Below, piece after piece: positions 9,717 through 18,395 of a stretch of DNA of 64,000 nucleotides (its first letter is position 1; every line of letters begins with the position of its first letter). The translations under genes and the position numbers were made by a program. The DNA lies in contig NZ_CP095073.1 of NCBI RefSeq assembly GCF_022919095.1, forward strand, positions 124,001 through 188,000, written 5' to 3'. The notes under the pieces were generated by a model. That model was given only the letters and a program-made list of their open reading frames with translations, was not told the DNA's origin and did not search any database. This DNA is from Halobacillus salinarum. GTDB lineage: Bacteria > Bacillota > Bacilli > Bacillales > Halobacillaceae.

Positions 9717-10592
9717 ATGGAAAAAGTGTTGGTAGCTGGAGCAACTGGTTATCTCGGGCGCTATGTGGTCAAAGCTTTAAAAGAACAAGGCTATTACGTC
9801 CGTGTTCTCGTCCGCAGCCCTGAAAAAATGAAGCAGCAAGGAGAGCATCTTGAACCTGCGATTGACCAGGACGCAGATGAAGTTTTTAAAGCGGATATTA
9901 CGGATGCAGCTGCTCTTAAAGACTGTTGTAAAGGAATGGACTACGTATTTACTTCCGTGGGGATCACAAAACCCAGCGGGAAGCTGTCTTTTATGGATGT
10001 GGATTATCAAGGAAATTTGAATTTATTAAAGGAAGCAGAAATAGCGCACGTGAAAAACTTTATGTATATTCATGTATTCCGGGGAGAGAAGATTGAAGGC
10101 CCTGCAACGGAAGCTAAGCAGAGGTTTGTCGATCAATTGACCGAATCTGCTGTTCCTTATGCTGTTATTAAACCAACCGGCTACTATTCTGACATGGCGG
10201 AGTACTTAAAAATGGCTTTGAAAGGACGTGTTTACTTGATTGGAAAAGGCAGCGAATCGATCAACCCGATTCATGGCGAGGATCTGGCTCATTACTGCGT
10301 GAATGCCCTGTCTAGAACGAAAGTCACCCTGGAGGTAGGGGGACCGGACGCTTATTCTCATCGGGAAATTGCTGAGCTCGCCTTCCAGACAGCCGGAAAG
10401 AAGTCTAAGATCACTCCGCTGCCCGCTTCTATTCTTAAAAAACTCGTGCGGCTGATTAAGAGGATCAGCCCCTCCTATTACGCACTAGGGATGTTTTTTT
10501 TAAACGTGATGACAACCGAGCTGCTCGCTCCTAGATATGGAGACCAATCGCTTGAGTCTTTTTTTAAAGAGTACGTAAACAGGGTTCGTTAG
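9717..10592 (+). CDS. Atypical SDR / NmrA-like NAD(P)-binding oxidoreductase
   Basis: 291 aa. The Rossmann motif GATGYLG lies at residues 8-14 (VLVAGATGYLGRYVV), and VRVLVRS follows the second strand as in NADP-binding atypical short-chain dehydrogenases. The usual YxxxK catalytic pair is not evident, as in NmrA-like members that act on quinones or serve as redox sensors. AGGAGTG precedes the ATG at 9717. It is a single gene with no operon partner. The substrate cannot be named. Confidence 0.82.
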   Translation: MEKVLVAGATGYLGRYVVKALKEQGYYVRVLVRSPEKMKQQGEHLEPAIDQDADEVFKADITDAAALKDCCKGMDYVFTSVGITKPSGKLSFMDVDYQGNLNLLKEAEIAHVKNFMYIHVFRGEKIEGPATEAKQRFVDQLTESAVPYAVIKPTGYYSDMAEYLKMALKGRVYLIGKGSESINPIHGEDLAHYCVNALSRTKVTLEVGGPDAYSHREIAELAFQTAGKKSKITPLPASILKKLVRLIKRISPSYYALGMFFLNVMTTELLAPRYGDQSLESFFKEYVNRVR

Positions 10593-10711
10593 ATAATTCT
10601 TGATTTGGGTGCGTAATTATGAAAAAGTGCTTGGACTTATTAAGAATAACTGTATGAAATTCTTGAAAAACCATGCGATCTATTCTTCTTTTTACTCGAA
10701 CATCATAAAAG

Positions 10712-10748
10712 CTGCCAAAGAAGCTTGCAGGGCATATCTGCAAGCTTC
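10712..10748 (-). terminator. Terminator of the sulfur-trafficking operon
   Basis: Minus strand: GAAGCTTGCAG (10738-10748), loop ATATGCC, CTGCAAGCTTC (10720-10730), followed by a T-rich stretch. An 11-bp perfect stem just after the last rhodanese gene. Confidence 0.75.
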
Positions 10749-10752
10749 TTGA

Positions 10753-11112
10753 TCACCAGGCGTTCATGCCGCCCTTGATGTTCGTCACCTTCTCAAAGCC
10801 CTGTTTTTTCAAAAGCTTAGCTGCTTTGGCACTTCTCATTCCACTTTGACAGATGACTACAACTTCTTTATTTTTATCCAGATCATTCATACGCTTAGGC
10901 AGTTCTCCTAAAGGAATGTTCTTGAATTTTTTGCTGTGATTGGCTTTGTATTCATGAGGCGTACGCACATCCACAAACTGCACATCTTTTTCATTCGTCC
11001 GTGCTTTAGCTTGTGAAGCGGTGATGTTATCCATGCCTTTCACCGGCATAAACTGCCGGATCATCAACCACACGAAAGCGATGATAACTACCCACATGAT
11101 GATTGTTCCCAT
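10753..11112 (-). CDS. Membrane-anchored single-domain rhodanese
   Basis: 119 aa. An N-terminal transmembrane helix (about residues 2-20) tethers one rhodanese domain with the active loop CQSGMRSA and a DVRTPHEY motif. It would move sulfane sulfur at the cytoplasmic face of the membrane. AAGGAAG lies eight bases before the ATG at 11112; a GTG at 11121 is too close to that site. It is last in a yrk-like operon, right after the TSUP permease, so it may hand sulfur to or from that transporter. Confidence 0.85.
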   Translation of the reverse strand: MGTIIMWVVIIAFVWLMIRQFMPVKGMDNITASQAKARTNEKDVQFVDVRTPHEYKANHSKKFKNIPLGELPKRMNDLDKNKEVVVICQSGMRSAKAAKLLKKQGFEKVTNIKGGMNAW

Positions 11113-11128
11113 ACGATCCACTTCCTTT

Positions 11129-11908
11129 TCAGCTTAAAATATCCACCCAGATTTTAATGGCTGTTCCTAAGATTAAAACGACTAAAATCCATTGCAGCAC
11201 TTTTGTGTTCATTTTTTTGCCAAAATGAGCGCCTAATGGAGCAGCGATTAAGCTCGCAGCAACCACTATAAGTGCGGGAGTAAATGGAACCTGCCCTGTA
11301 AACACTTTGCCTGCAGTCGCACCGATCGAAGAGATAAAGGTTACGGCAAGCGAAGTAGCAATGGTTATCCTCGTCGGTATTCTCAGAATGACGAGCATAA
11401 TGGGCACGAGCAGAAATGCCCCGCCAGCTCCGACGATGCCTGCAGCAATTCCTACGGCAAAGGTTAATCCTGCAGCAAGCGGCTTATTAAAGCTAAGCTG
11501 TTCTGCAGCGTTTCCAGCCACTTGTTTTTTCGGGATAAGCATCATAACGGCGGCAATAAGGGCAAGGACTCCATAGACGAAATTAATGGCTGCTTCAGAA
11601 AGATAATGGGAACCAAATCCTCCAATAAAGCTTCCTGCTAAAACAGACGCCCCCATAATGATGATCAAGTCTTTGTTGAGATAGCCCCCTTTACGATAAG
11701 CCCAAACCCCGGTCAGTGTGGCAAAGAAAACCTGCACAGCTACAATTCCAGATACTTCATAAGAGCTGTACCCGTTAAAACCAAGCATCACCGGCACATA
11801 CAGAAGCATGGGATAATTAATAATAGCCCCGCCGATGCCGAGCATTCCGGACAAAAGGGAACCGATAAACCCAAGTATAAAAATAGTGAGTATAAGTGCT
11901 AGGTCCAT
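11129..11908 (-). CDS. TSUP (TauE/SafE) family anion permease
   Basis: 259 aa with about eight hydrophobic helices and two internal repeats, each with a GxxGGxGGxxxxP-like start ([25 protein letters not shown]). TSUP proteins carry sulfite, thiosulfate or organosulfonates. In B. subtilis the equivalent yrkJ ends the yrkEFHIJ cluster, and in Staphylococcus tauE is in the cst operon. By context it likely exports sulfite or thiosulfate made when persulfides are oxidised. It starts at 11908 after AAAGGGTG. Confidence 0.88.
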   Translation of the reverse strand: MDLALILTIFILGFIGSLLSGMLGIGGAIINYPMLLYVPVMLGFNGYSSYEVSGIVAVQVFFATLTGVWAYRKGGYLNKDLIIIMGASVLAGSFIGGFGSHYLSEAAINFVYGVLALIAAVMMLIPKKQVAGNAAEQLSFNKPLAAGLTFAVGIAAGIVGAGGAFLLVPIMLVILRIPTRITIATSLAVTFISSIGATAGKVFTGQVPFTPALIVVAASLIAAPLGAHFGKKMNTKVLQWILVVLILGTAIKIWVDILS

Positions 11909-11927
11909 CTTTTTACACCCTTTATGA

Positions 11928-11950
11928 AGGGGCTCAATGATCGAGCCCCT
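11928..11950. repeat. Inverted repeat between tusA-like and TSUP genes
   Basis: AGGGGCTC and GAGCCCCT form an 8-bp stem around a 7-base loop. No T-run follows on the minus strand, so it is more likely an mRNA processing or stability element inside the operon than a full terminator. Confidence 0.5.
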
Positions 11951-11958
11951 CTCTCAGA

Positions 11959-12189
11959 TTATTTTGCTTTTTCCATCCAGAATTTCAGGACTCCGTCTTC
12001 TTCCGTGCTGTCAAGGAGTGTGTGTCCTCCTGATTTCGCCCATGCAGTCAGGTCGCTTTTTGCTCCTTTATCGGTAGCATGGATTTCCAGAACCTCTCCT
12101 GATTCAATCTCTCCCATGGCTTTCTTTGTTTTTACGATTGGCATTGGGCAAGCCAAGCCTTTTGCATCTAATACTTTACTTACTTGCAT
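11959..12189 (-). CDS. TusA-like sulfur carrier protein
   Basis: 76 aa, a single SirA/TusA domain with the sulfur-carrying Cys in [14 protein letters not shown] near residue 13. It accepts persulfide sulfur from rhodaneses or DsrE-like partners and passes it on. Corresponds in position to B. subtilis yrkI. AAAGGAGCG precedes the ATG. Its neighbours are a rhodanese-MBL persulfide dioxygenase upstream and the TSUP permease downstream. Confidence 0.9.
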   Translation of the reverse strand: MQVSKVLDAKGLACPMPIVKTKKAMGEIESGEVLEIHATDKGAKSDLTAWAKSGGHTLLDSTEEDGVLKFWMEKAK

Positions 12190-12213
12190 AATAACGCTCC
12201 TTTATGATTCGTT

Positions 12214-13347
12214 TTATCCGTGAACGGCACAGCGGTTTGGACCAATTTCCATCTCGCGCTGTTCTTCTTGTTCCGGAGTGATTTTTCCCATATTTGTTTT
12301 ACGGATTTCTTGATACGCATTCGGCTGCGGCGGCAGCTGGTCTGTCACCATTTTTCTAAATTCATGCTCATCATCCACATTTAGTCCGGCGTTCTTTTGA
12401 TAGAGGTCGCCTAAGCGTGCAGATACAAGACCACCTTTGCCGAGTTCCTGGACAAAGGAAAAGTGTGCAGGGAGAACGATTAGCTCGTTTGAAAGCTCTT
12501 TATAACGGCTGTACAGCGTTTCACGGAGATCGCTTACCCAGTCTTCTGCTTTACCCGCTAAATCCGGACGCCCGATGGATTCCACGAATAGAATATCCCC
12601 CGTGAGCAAGTAACGATCATCGATAATAAGAGAAGTACTTCCAATCGTGTGCCCAGGTGAATAGACAGGCTGGACTTTAACCGTTGTCTTACCGACTACA
12701 AGGTCATGGCCTTCCGTAAGTGGTTCATACTGGAAAGTGACTTCCTCTGCATCTTTTGGAGGCAGATGGTACGTACCATTTGCCTGCTCAGCAAGCTTCA
12801 GTCCGCCGGAAATATGGTCAGCATGTAAATGCGTATCGACAGTGTGAGTAATGGTGACCCCGATGTCTTCAGCAAAGTTTTCATACACCTCTGTCATGCG
12901 GGCGGCATCCACCACCGCCGCTTCTCCATTAGATGCAATCATATAAGAGAGGCAGCCTTTGCCTAAACGGACAAATTGGTAGAGGGAACCTCCACCTGTT
13001 AAGTCAGCGACTTTCACCGGCTCTAAGTGTTCACTCCACGCTTTCATACCGCCATCCAATGAATACACGTGCTTAAATTCTGCTTCAGCAAGCATTTCGC
13101 CTACCATTTGGGAGGATCCGCCTTTGGCACATACGACCACAATCTCTTCATCCTTTGGAAGTCGGTCTTCCAATTCCTCTACTCCATCGAGCAAATTAAA
13201 ATACGGCTCGTTATAAGACTCTACCTGCGCGCCTTCAATTTTCCAATCTTTAAATTCATCTTCGTTTCGTACGTCTAAAATAATCGTTTTTTCATTATGA
13301 ACGATTTTTTCAGCCAGTTCGGCTGGTGAAATATTTTTCATTGCCAT
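12214..13347 (-). CDS. Rhodanese-MBL fusion, persulfide dioxygenase type (YrkH/CstB-like)
   Basis: 377 aa. Residues ~1-105 form a rhodanese-like domain ([10 protein letters not shown]; the active loop CAKGGSSQ). The rest is a metallo-beta-lactamase fold with [18 protein letters not shown] and TGDILFV, the metal ligands of glyoxalase-II/ETHE1-type persulfide dioxygenases. It would oxidise low-molecular-weight persulfide to sulfite or thiosulfate. The rhodanese is N-terminal, as in YrkH, unlike classical CstB. The ATG at 13347 has AAGGAGG seven bases before it; the longer frame has no site. Confidence 0.88.
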   Translation of the reverse strand: MAMKNISPAELAEKIVHNEKTIILDVRNEDEFKDWKIEGAQVESYNEPYFNLLDGVEELEDRLPKDEEIVVVCAKGGSSQMVGEMLAEAEFKHVYSLDGGMKAWSEHLEPVKVADLTGGGSLYQFVRLGKGCLSYMIASNGEAAVVDAARMTEVYENFAEDIGVTITHTVDTHLHADHISGGLKLAEQANGTYHLPPKDAEEVTFQYEPLTEGHDLVVGKTTVKVQPVYSPGHTIGSTSLIIDDRYLLTGDILFVESIGRPDLAGKAEDWVSDLRETLYSRYKELSNELIVLPAHFSFVQELGKGGLVSARLGDLYQKNAGLNVDDEHEFRKMVTDQLPPQPNAYQEIRKTNMGKITPEQEEQREMEIGPNRCAVHG

Positions 13348-13369
13348 TTCCGATCCTCCTTTTAGAATG

Positions 13370-13945
13370 TCATTGATTAGTCTGTTCAGTTGGTCCTTGC
13401 CATTCGGACATGCCAGGTACGACATTCTTTACTTGTTCATAACCTTTACTGCTTAGTTTTTGTGCCGCTAAATCACTTCGGCTGCCTGTTCTGCAAATGA
13501 GATACACATCTGAATCCTTATTGATTTCTTCTAAACGGTCATCAAACTCCCCAAGCGGAATGTTCACAGACCCAGGGATATGCCCAAACGCATACTCTGC
13601 AGGTTCACGTACGTCGACAATCGAGACCGCTTCTCCGTCCTCCACCTTTTTTTGAAATTCCTCAAGTCCGATGACATCGTCATGCTTCGTTTCTTCCTTT
13701 GTTTCCTCTTCATTTGCTTTACGCAAGTAGTGGTGAAGCACTTCTCCTTCTTCAACGGTCCCGAGATACTGATGTCCAGTACTCTGTGCCCAGGCTTTAA
13801 TATCTGCTGTAGAGCCTTTATCGGTAGCTTGAACTTCTATTACCTGCCCGGGAGCTAAGTCTTTCAACGCTTTTTTCGTTTTCACGATCGGCATGGGGCA
13901 GGCAAGCCCTTTCGCATCCAAAATTTCGTTAGCTTTAATACTCAT
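13370..13945 (-). CDS. TusA-rhodanese fusion protein (YrkF-like)
   Basis: 191 aa with two domains. Residues ~1-75 are a TusA domain with Cys in [15 protein letters not shown]; after a Glu/Lys-rich linker, residues ~92-185 are a rhodanese domain with [11 protein letters not shown] and the active loop CRTGSRSD. Fusion of a sulfur carrier to a sulfurtransferase lets persulfide move within one polypeptide; the same architecture is seen in B. subtilis YrkF and the cst operon protein CstA. AGGAGGAAGACT precedes the ATG. Confidence 0.9.
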   Translation of the reverse strand: MSIKANEILDAKGLACPMPIVKTKKALKDLAPGQVIEVQATDKGSTADIKAWAQSTGHQYLGTVEEGEVLHHYLRKANEEETKEETKHDDVIGLEEFQKKVEDGEAVSIVDVREPAEYAFGHIPGSVNIPLGEFDDRLEEINKDSDVYLICRTGSRSDLAAQKLSSKGYEQVKNVVPGMSEWQGPTEQTNQ

Positions 13946-13959
13946 AGTCTTCCTCCTTA

Positions 13960-14253
13960 TTATTCAGTCTCGTCTGTCCAGGCGAGCATTCCGCCTTCCA
14001 TATTAATCACATCAAAGCCCTGGGAGCTTAAAAAAGCGCAAGCCTGGCTGCTGCGTCCACCGGATCTGCACACCATATAATGAGGCTTAGATTTGTCCAG
14101 CTCGTTTAATCTCTCCGTAATCTGTCCTAATGGAATATGGCGCGCTCCTGGGATTTTCCCTTGGGCAACCTCTTCATCTTCGCGAACGTCAATAACGCTG
14201 ATGTTCTCCTTTTTTAAATTTTCAGCTAGTTCAGTTGCAGTAATCTCTTTCAT
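13960..14253 (-). CDS. Single-domain rhodanese sulfurtransferase
   Basis: 97 aa rhodanese domain with SVIDVREDEE and the active loop CRSGGRSS, followed by GFDVINMEGGMLAW, the usual C-terminal rhodanese ending. Cytoplasmic, no membrane helix. It is the second gene after the CstR-like repressor region and is preceded by operator-like 16-mers. AGGATT precedes the ATG only weakly. A thiosulfate or persulfide sulfurtransferase function is implied by family and context. Confidence 0.9.
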   Translation of the reverse strand: MKEITATELAENLKKENISVIDVREDEEVAQGKIPGARHIPLGQITERLNELDKSKPHYMVCRSGGRSSQACAFLSSQGFDVINMEGGMLAWTDETE

Positions 14254-14266
14254 AGTAAATCCTCCT

Positions 14267-14316
14267 ATTCCCTAAGGGGTATTACAATACTGATATTCCT
14301 ATACGTGTAAGGGTAT
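14267..14316. promoter_or_regulatory. Two CstR-like operator candidates
   Basis: ATTCCCTAAGGGGTAT (14267-14282) and ATACGTGTAAGGGTAT (14301-14316) both fit ATWCS-N6-GGTAT. The second is 15/16 identical to a site at 14838-14853. They lie between the DsrE-like gene and the first rhodanese gene, where an internal promoter could be controlled by the CstR-like repressor. Confidence 0.5.
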
Positions 14317-14329
14317 AAACATTTGTTTT

Positions 14330-14809
14330 TTATATAAATAAGTTCACATTTCCATCTTCAGCATCGCCAATATAAGCGGCGACTCCTGCGTACTCTATTT
14401 CCTCCAGCAGTTCTTCTTTCTGCAGGCCTAGTAAGTCCATTGTCATTGTGCAGGCGATGAGTTTTACATCCTGCTCCTGAGCCATCTCCACTAATTGAGG
14501 AAGTGGCATGGCGTTGTGTTTTTTCATAACATTTTTTATCATTTTAGGACCCATGCCTAAATAGTTCATTTTGGATAAGCCCATCTTATCTGCTCCACGA
14601 GGCATCATTTTACCAAACATTTTTTCCATAAAACCTTTTTTCACCGGCGTCTGTGCATCTTTGCGTAACGCATTCAAACCCCAGAAGGTATGAAAAATTG
14701 TTACTTCATGATCGTAAGCTGCGGCCCCATTCGCAATAATGTACGCTGCCATAGCTTTGTCGTAATCCCCACTGAATAAAACAATGGTTGTCTTTTTCGT
14801 TTCTGACAT
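14330..14809 (-). CDS. DsrE/DsrF-like sulfur-relay protein (YrkE-like)
   Basis: 159 aa DsrE/F/H-like family member, similar in place and kind to B. subtilis YrkE. TIVLFSGDYDKAMAAYIIA begins the Rossmann-like fold, and KLIACTMTMDLLGL carries a conserved Cys that is the likely persulfide-bearing residue. The middle part (FMEKMFGKMMPRGADKM) is Met-rich and basic. AAAGGAGAA precedes the ATG at 14809; the longer frame is rejected because it has no site and would run through the operator. First enzyme gene after cstR. Confidence 0.87.
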   Translation of the reverse strand: MSETKKTTIVLFSGDYDKAMAAYIIANGAAAYDHEVTIFHTFWGLNALRKDAQTPVKKGFMEKMFGKMMPRGADKMGLSKMNYLGMGPKMIKNVMKKHNAMPLPQLVEMAQEQDVKLIACTMTMDLLGLQKEELLEEIEYAGVAAYIGDAEDGNVNLFI

Positions 14810-14828
14810 AAATATTCTCCTTTCACCG

Positions 14829-14857
14829 TATATACATATACGTGTATGGGTATTCAA
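14829..14857 (-). promoter_or_regulatory. Promoter of the DsrE-like gene with CstR-like operator
   Basis: Minus strand: -35 TTGAAT (14852-14857), 17-bp spacer, -10 TATATA (14829-14834). The spacer contains the 16-mer at 14838-14853, plus-strand ATACGTGTATGGGTAT, related to the other operator candidates of this operon. Confidence 0.5.
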
Positions 14858-14943
14858 ATGAATAAAAAAATAAAAACGCATCGCAAATCTAAGATTCCAA
14901 TAGAAGCTTAAAAGACATTTGCTAGTTTGTCAACCCGGTTGAT

Positions 14944-15204
14944 TTAACGGCTTTTCACCAGCAAATTCACCGCTTCCTGGATCAATTCCTCAGAGCTTTG
15001 GTCAGATTCCTGCTCTTCCCTGATGCACCTTTCTAAATTGGCGCTTACGATAACAGCCGCTGCTCGATCAAGCGCACTTCTGACAGCACTCATTTGAGTA
15101 ATGACATCCCGGCAGTCTTTCTCTTCCTCCATCATTTTCATCAGGCCTTTCACCTGGCCTTCAATTCGTTTCATACGGTTTTTCACTCTAGGATCATAAT
15201 TCAT
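14944..15204 (-). CDS. cstR: CsoR/RcnR-family repressor, CstR (persulfide-sensing) type
   Basis: 86 aa, all-helical CsoR fold. It has Cys in KDCRDVITQMSAVRSAL and a second Cys in SANLERCIRE. In copper-sensing CsoR a His sits four residues before the second Cys; here that residue is Asn, so the copper site is incomplete. The two-Cys pattern fits CstR, which forms di- to tetrasulfide bridges with persulfides and then leaves DNA. B. subtilis yrkD has the same place. ATG at 15204 after AAGGAGG; a GTG one codon earlier is closer to the site. Likely represses the whole downstream operon. Confidence 0.85.
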   Translation of the reverse strand: MNYDPRVKNRMKRIEGQVKGLMKMMEEEKDCRDVITQMSAVRSALDRAAAVIVSANLERCIREEQESDQSSEELIQEAVNLLVKSR

Positions 15205-15280
15205 CACTGGTCCTCCTTTCTGAATAGCATATTTATCAAATGCTCATCAAAGAGCTCTTTTTTAAAAACAACATGAGAAT

Positions 15281-15309
15281 ATAATATACCCCACAAGGTA
15301 TTTTGTCAA
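15281..15309 (-). promoter_or_regulatory. cstR promoter with operator in the spacer
   Basis: Minus strand: -35 TTGACA (15304-15309), exactly 17 bp, -10 TATTAT (15281-15286). The spacer holds the palindromic 16-mer ATACCCCACAAGGTAT (15286-15301). A repressor bound there would block RNA polymerase, so autoregulation by the CstR-like protein is the natural reading. Confidence 0.75.
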
Positions 15310-15312
15310 CTC

Positions 15313-15350
15313 AAAAAATAGGGTGAGCCATTGATTATTGCTCACCCTCT
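15313..15350 (-). terminator. Terminator after the DUF4870 gene
   Basis: Minus strand: AGGGTGAGC, an 11-base loop, GCTCACCCT, then ATTTTTT. It separates the upstream membrane-protein gene from the cstR promoter. Confidence 0.85.
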
Positions 15351-15353
15351 ATG

Positions 15354-15719
15354 TCAACCCATTTTTCTAAGCTGCTGGTCTGCGAGATCACCGCAAACCG
15401 GTAAGTGATACCGCTTGCCTTGATAAGCCATGACCATAAGTACAATCCATAAAATTAAATTCAGTGGGCCGATAATCAGATTCCATAAAAACCCAATCAC
15501 AGGGATGAAGTTTAACACGATCGTAACTAATGCAAGTCCACCAAAAACAATGGTCGACTGCCAAGCGTGAAAACGAATCGTCTCATTCTTTTTTTCAATG
15601 ATTAAAAAGACAATCCCTGTAACAAACCCTAATAGATAGGCAAGCAGCCCGCCGATGTTTTCCTCCAAGCCGGTTGAAGAAGGATTCGATGAGCCTTGGT
15701 TGTTCGGCTTCTGATCCAT
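15354..15719 (-). CDS. DUF4870 family small membrane protein
   Basis: 121 aa. A polar Ser/Asn/Pro-rich N-terminus (~20 residues) is followed by three or four hydrophobic helices. The segment IIEKKNETIRFHAWQSTIVF between helices 1 and 2 is the family signature (RFHAxQ). The function of the family is unknown; it is often co-located with membrane-stress genes. AGGAGGAGTAAGCA precedes the ATG. It has its own terminator and stands alone. Confidence 0.8.
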   Translation of the reverse strand: MDQKPNNQGSSNPSSTGLEENIGGLLAYLLGFVTGIVFLIIEKKNETIRFHAWQSTIVFGGLALVTIVLNFIPVIGFLWNLIIGPLNLILWIVLMVMAYQGKRYHLPVCGDLADQQLRKMG

Positions 15720-15951
15720 TGCTTACTCCTCCTTTTTGTATGCTTAGAAAATGTCTAATTTCGAGATGAAGCGGGATAAGTAACAAAGATGCCGGACTTC
15801 GATGTACCTTCATTATACTTACCATTGACAAACTCCGTCAATATTCACAAGTCTTTTGGAACAGATTAACGGAGCAATCTTTTTTCTGCTGACTTATTTA
15901 CTAATTAATTAGCTGTTAAAGGATTATAAATTTAGTTCCTTTGACGATTTC

Positions 15952-17172
15952 TCAAGTATCCGGAAAAATCAGTGTAAAACACGTTCCTTCCCCCTCTTCG
16001 CTTTCCACCTGAATAATCCCTTCATGCGCTTTTACAATAAAAGCAGCGATGGATAAGCCTATGCCATTGCTTCCTTTTTCTCTTGCCCGGGCTTTGTCTA
16101 CGCGATAAAATCGTTCAAATATTTTGCTCCGATGCTCTACGGCAATCCCAATTCCTGTATCGATCACTTTAAGCGTCAAATTTTTATTAGAGGTATTTAA
16201 TTCAACTTTAATGCTTCCACCTGCTTGATTATACTTCACACCATTGTCCAAAAATACATATAACAGTTGTTGAATTTTAGTTTCGTCACCATAAAACAGC
16301 ACGTCTTGTTGTACATCTGTCGTTATGTTCACCTTATTTTCGTCCGCTACTCTTGAGAATGAACGGACCGACTGAATAACAAGTTCTGACAGATTAAATG
16401 TCTGCTTATTCATAGGAAGTTTTCCTGAGTCGGAACGTGCTAAAAATAACAAATCATTAACTAAAGCTGTCATGCGTTTAACTTCCCCCTCCATGTCTTG
16501 AAGAGTATCTTTAGAAAATGGAGTTAATTGCTCCTTATTTTCCGACTCGAGAACTTCAAAGCCTGCAGATAAAATACTAAGAGGCGTCCTCAACTCATGA
16601 GAAGCATCGTTAACAAATTCTCGTTGTCGTTTTGTGGAACGGATGATTGGCTGTATCGCTCGACCAGAAATAAAAAAGGCAAGCAGCATGGAAACACCAG
16701 TAAACACTAGCGTCAATAACACTAAAACTATAAACAAGCGTTTCAAAACATCCTTTTGCTGGGAAATGTTGACCCCTCCGTAAGCATAACCTGCTTCACC
16801 AATTGGTTTTGCAGCAATCAGGAATTCCCCGTTTGTACCGTCCATTTCTTTAATTTCCAAGGAAGAAGGCATCCATTCATTGATTAAAGGTTCAATGTTT
16901 TGACCACGCTGCTGAATAACCTCACCATCCTTAGTGACAAACAGCATCGCATTTCCATTCATCACTCGTTCACGAGGCTCTTCCCTTTCATGAAGGACGT
17001 GGGCGATCGATTCATCTGAAACCATTTCCTTTACTTTCTCTTTTTGATCGCTTAGAACTGAGCGGGAAACTGTAATATAAGCGATTACAACAAATAAAAA
17101 CAGGAAGAGCATAGTTAAAAGCGCAAATAACCACATGAGCCGCTGCTTGGTCTTTTTTATAATAGGGTTCAT
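15952..17172 (-). CDS. Membrane sensor histidine kinase
   Basis: 406 aa. Transmembrane helices at about 13-35 and 145-170 enclose a ~110-residue extracytoplasmic sensor region. The HisKA box is FVNDASHELRTPLSIL; the ATPase domain shows DNGVKYN, DTGIGIA and GSNGIGLSIA. Its start overlaps the stop of the response regulator by 4 bp. It autophosphorylates on the His of ASHELRTP and passes the phosphate to that regulator. The signal is unknown; adjacent genes suggest redox or flavin-related control, which is inference. Confidence 0.93.
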   Translation of the reverse strand: MNPIIKKTKQRLMWLFALLTMLFLFLFVVIAYITVSRSVLSDQKEKVKEMVSDESIAHVLHEREEPRERVMNGNAMLFVTKDGEVIQQRGQNIEPLINEWMPSSLEIKEMDGTNGEFLIAAKPIGEAGYAYGGVNISQQKDVLKRLFIVLVLLTLVFTGVSMLLAFFISGRAIQPIIRSTKRQREFVNDASHELRTPLSILSAGFEVLESENKEQLTPFSKDTLQDMEGEVKRMTALVNDLLFLARSDSGKLPMNKQTFNLSELVIQSVRSFSRVADENKVNITTDVQQDVLFYGDETKIQQLLYVFLDNGVKYNQAGGSIKVELNTSNKNLTLKVIDTGIGIAVEHRSKIFERFYRVDKARAREKGSNGIGLSIAAFIVKAHEGIIQVESEEGEGTCFTLIFPDT

Positions 17173-17834
17173 CCGAATTGATACCCTACATTCCGTACGC
17201 TTTTAATTAATTGCTCCGATTCTAAAGTTCGTAATTTTTTCCGTGTCAGTTTAATGAGTGCATCAAGGTTATTATCCGTAACATCAGCATCCAGCCCCCA
17301 AATTCTTTGAATTAACTGCTCTCTTGTAAGTACTCTCCCCGCATTTGTCATTAACAGCTCCATCAGCTGATACTCTTTAAATGTAAGCGGGAGGGGTTCA
17401 CCATTTACTTGTAATGAATGTGCTGTTTTATTTAATAAAAGCGGGCCAATGGCGACCGTATCCTCATTCCATTTGGCAGTTCTTCTCGAAAGCGCGCGAA
17501 TCCTGGCAAATAACGCTTCAAATTCACAGGGTTTCACGACATAATCATCCGCACCTGAATCAAGTCCTAATACACTATCATCGACACTATCCCGTGCTGT
17601 CAGCATAAGAATCGGTGAACTACAGCCTGCTTTTCTAAGCGACGCACAGACTTCTCGTCCAGTCATTTCAGGCATCATCCAATCTAAAATAAGTACATCA
17701 TACATCTGGGAAACCGCATAATCATAAGCGGATTGGCCGTCTGTAACCCAATCTACTTGATGAAATTCTTTTCTTAACATATGAACGAGAAGCCGGCCTA
17801 GCTTCTGGTCGTCTTCTGCCAGTAACAAATTCAT
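17169..17834 (-). CDS. OmpR-family response regulator
   Basis: 221 aa. The receiver domain has acidic pair EDD near residue 7, the phospho-acceptor Asp51 in LILDWMMPEMTG, and VVKPCEF with the conserved Lys. The C-terminal winged helix ends in LIKSVRNVGYQFG, as in OmpR/PhoB proteins. It lies between the kinase and the ferric-reductase-like gene with 6 bp to the latter, so all these genes, including apbE, probably share a transcript and the regulator may control them. Confidence 0.93.
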   Translation of the reverse strand: MNLLLAEDDQKLGRLLVHMLRKEFHQVDWVTDGQSAYDYAVSQMYDVLILDWMMPEMTGREVCASLRKAGCSSPILMLTARDSVDDSVLGLDSGADDYVVKPCEFEALFARIRALSRRTAKWNEDTVAIGPLLLNKTAHSLQVNGEPLPLTFKEYQLMELLMTNAGRVLTREQLIQRIWGLDADVTDNNLDALIKLTRKKLRTLESEQLIKSVRNVGYQFG

Positions 17835-17840
17835 GATCGA

Positions 17841-18395
17841 TCAACCTTCCTTTACTGCATGACTCCCCTTTTGTGGTAAGACAAAGCTTCTTCTTTTCAT
17901 AATAAAAGCTGCTACTAGAAGCAAGGACGTTACAATGTACATCCCTATTATGGAGCTTGAAGTGTGATCCGAACCAAGAAATAGTCCATGGACAAGCGCT
18001 AATAAATAGGCAGGCAGTGCAAAAAGATGGATTTTCTTCCAAATGGACCGCCCCACTCTCTTCATCATATCGGATGAAAGTAAAATGAGGAAGACACCAT
18101 ACAACCCTGTCGTACCTATTCCATTTAATAACCTATGGCTTTTGGACATAAAGGGAATGAAGACTTCATACCAATGATAGCTTACATAGTGATCAAAGAG
18201 TAAAATCGTGGCGTGAAAAATAATCACTAAAAAGCCAATCCAGCCCGCATATTGATGAAAGGGATACAAATAGCTTTTCCATTTCTGAGCTATGAATGAG
18301 CTGCGATGAAGCAAGCCTGCAAAAATGGAGAAAAACAATAAACAAAACGAAGTCAGCCCTGAAATTCTTGTCCATTCCCAGGTTGTGATGTCCAT
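17841..18395 (-). CDS. Ferric-reductase-like transmembrane haem protein
   Basis: 184 aa with about five or six hydrophobic helices. His residues within helices (YPFHQYAG, IIFHATILL, KKIHLFALP, ALVHGLFLG) are arranged as in the ferric reductase-like/MsrQ domain, which binds two b haems and moves electrons across the membrane. No flavin- or NAD-binding domain is attached. The gene overlaps the 3' end of apbE by 43 bp. Inferred role: membrane electron transfer coupled to an ApbE-flavinylated partner. Confidence 0.8.
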   Translation of the reverse strand: MDITTWEWTRISGLTSFCLLFFSIFAGLLHRSSFIAQKWKSYLYPFHQYAGWIGFLVIIFHATILLFDHYVSYHWYEVFIPFMSKSHRLLNGIGTTGLYGVFLILLSSDMMKRVGRSIWKKIHLFALPAYLLALVHGLFLGSDHTSSSIIGMYIVTSLLLVAAFIMKRRSFVLPQKGSHAVKEG

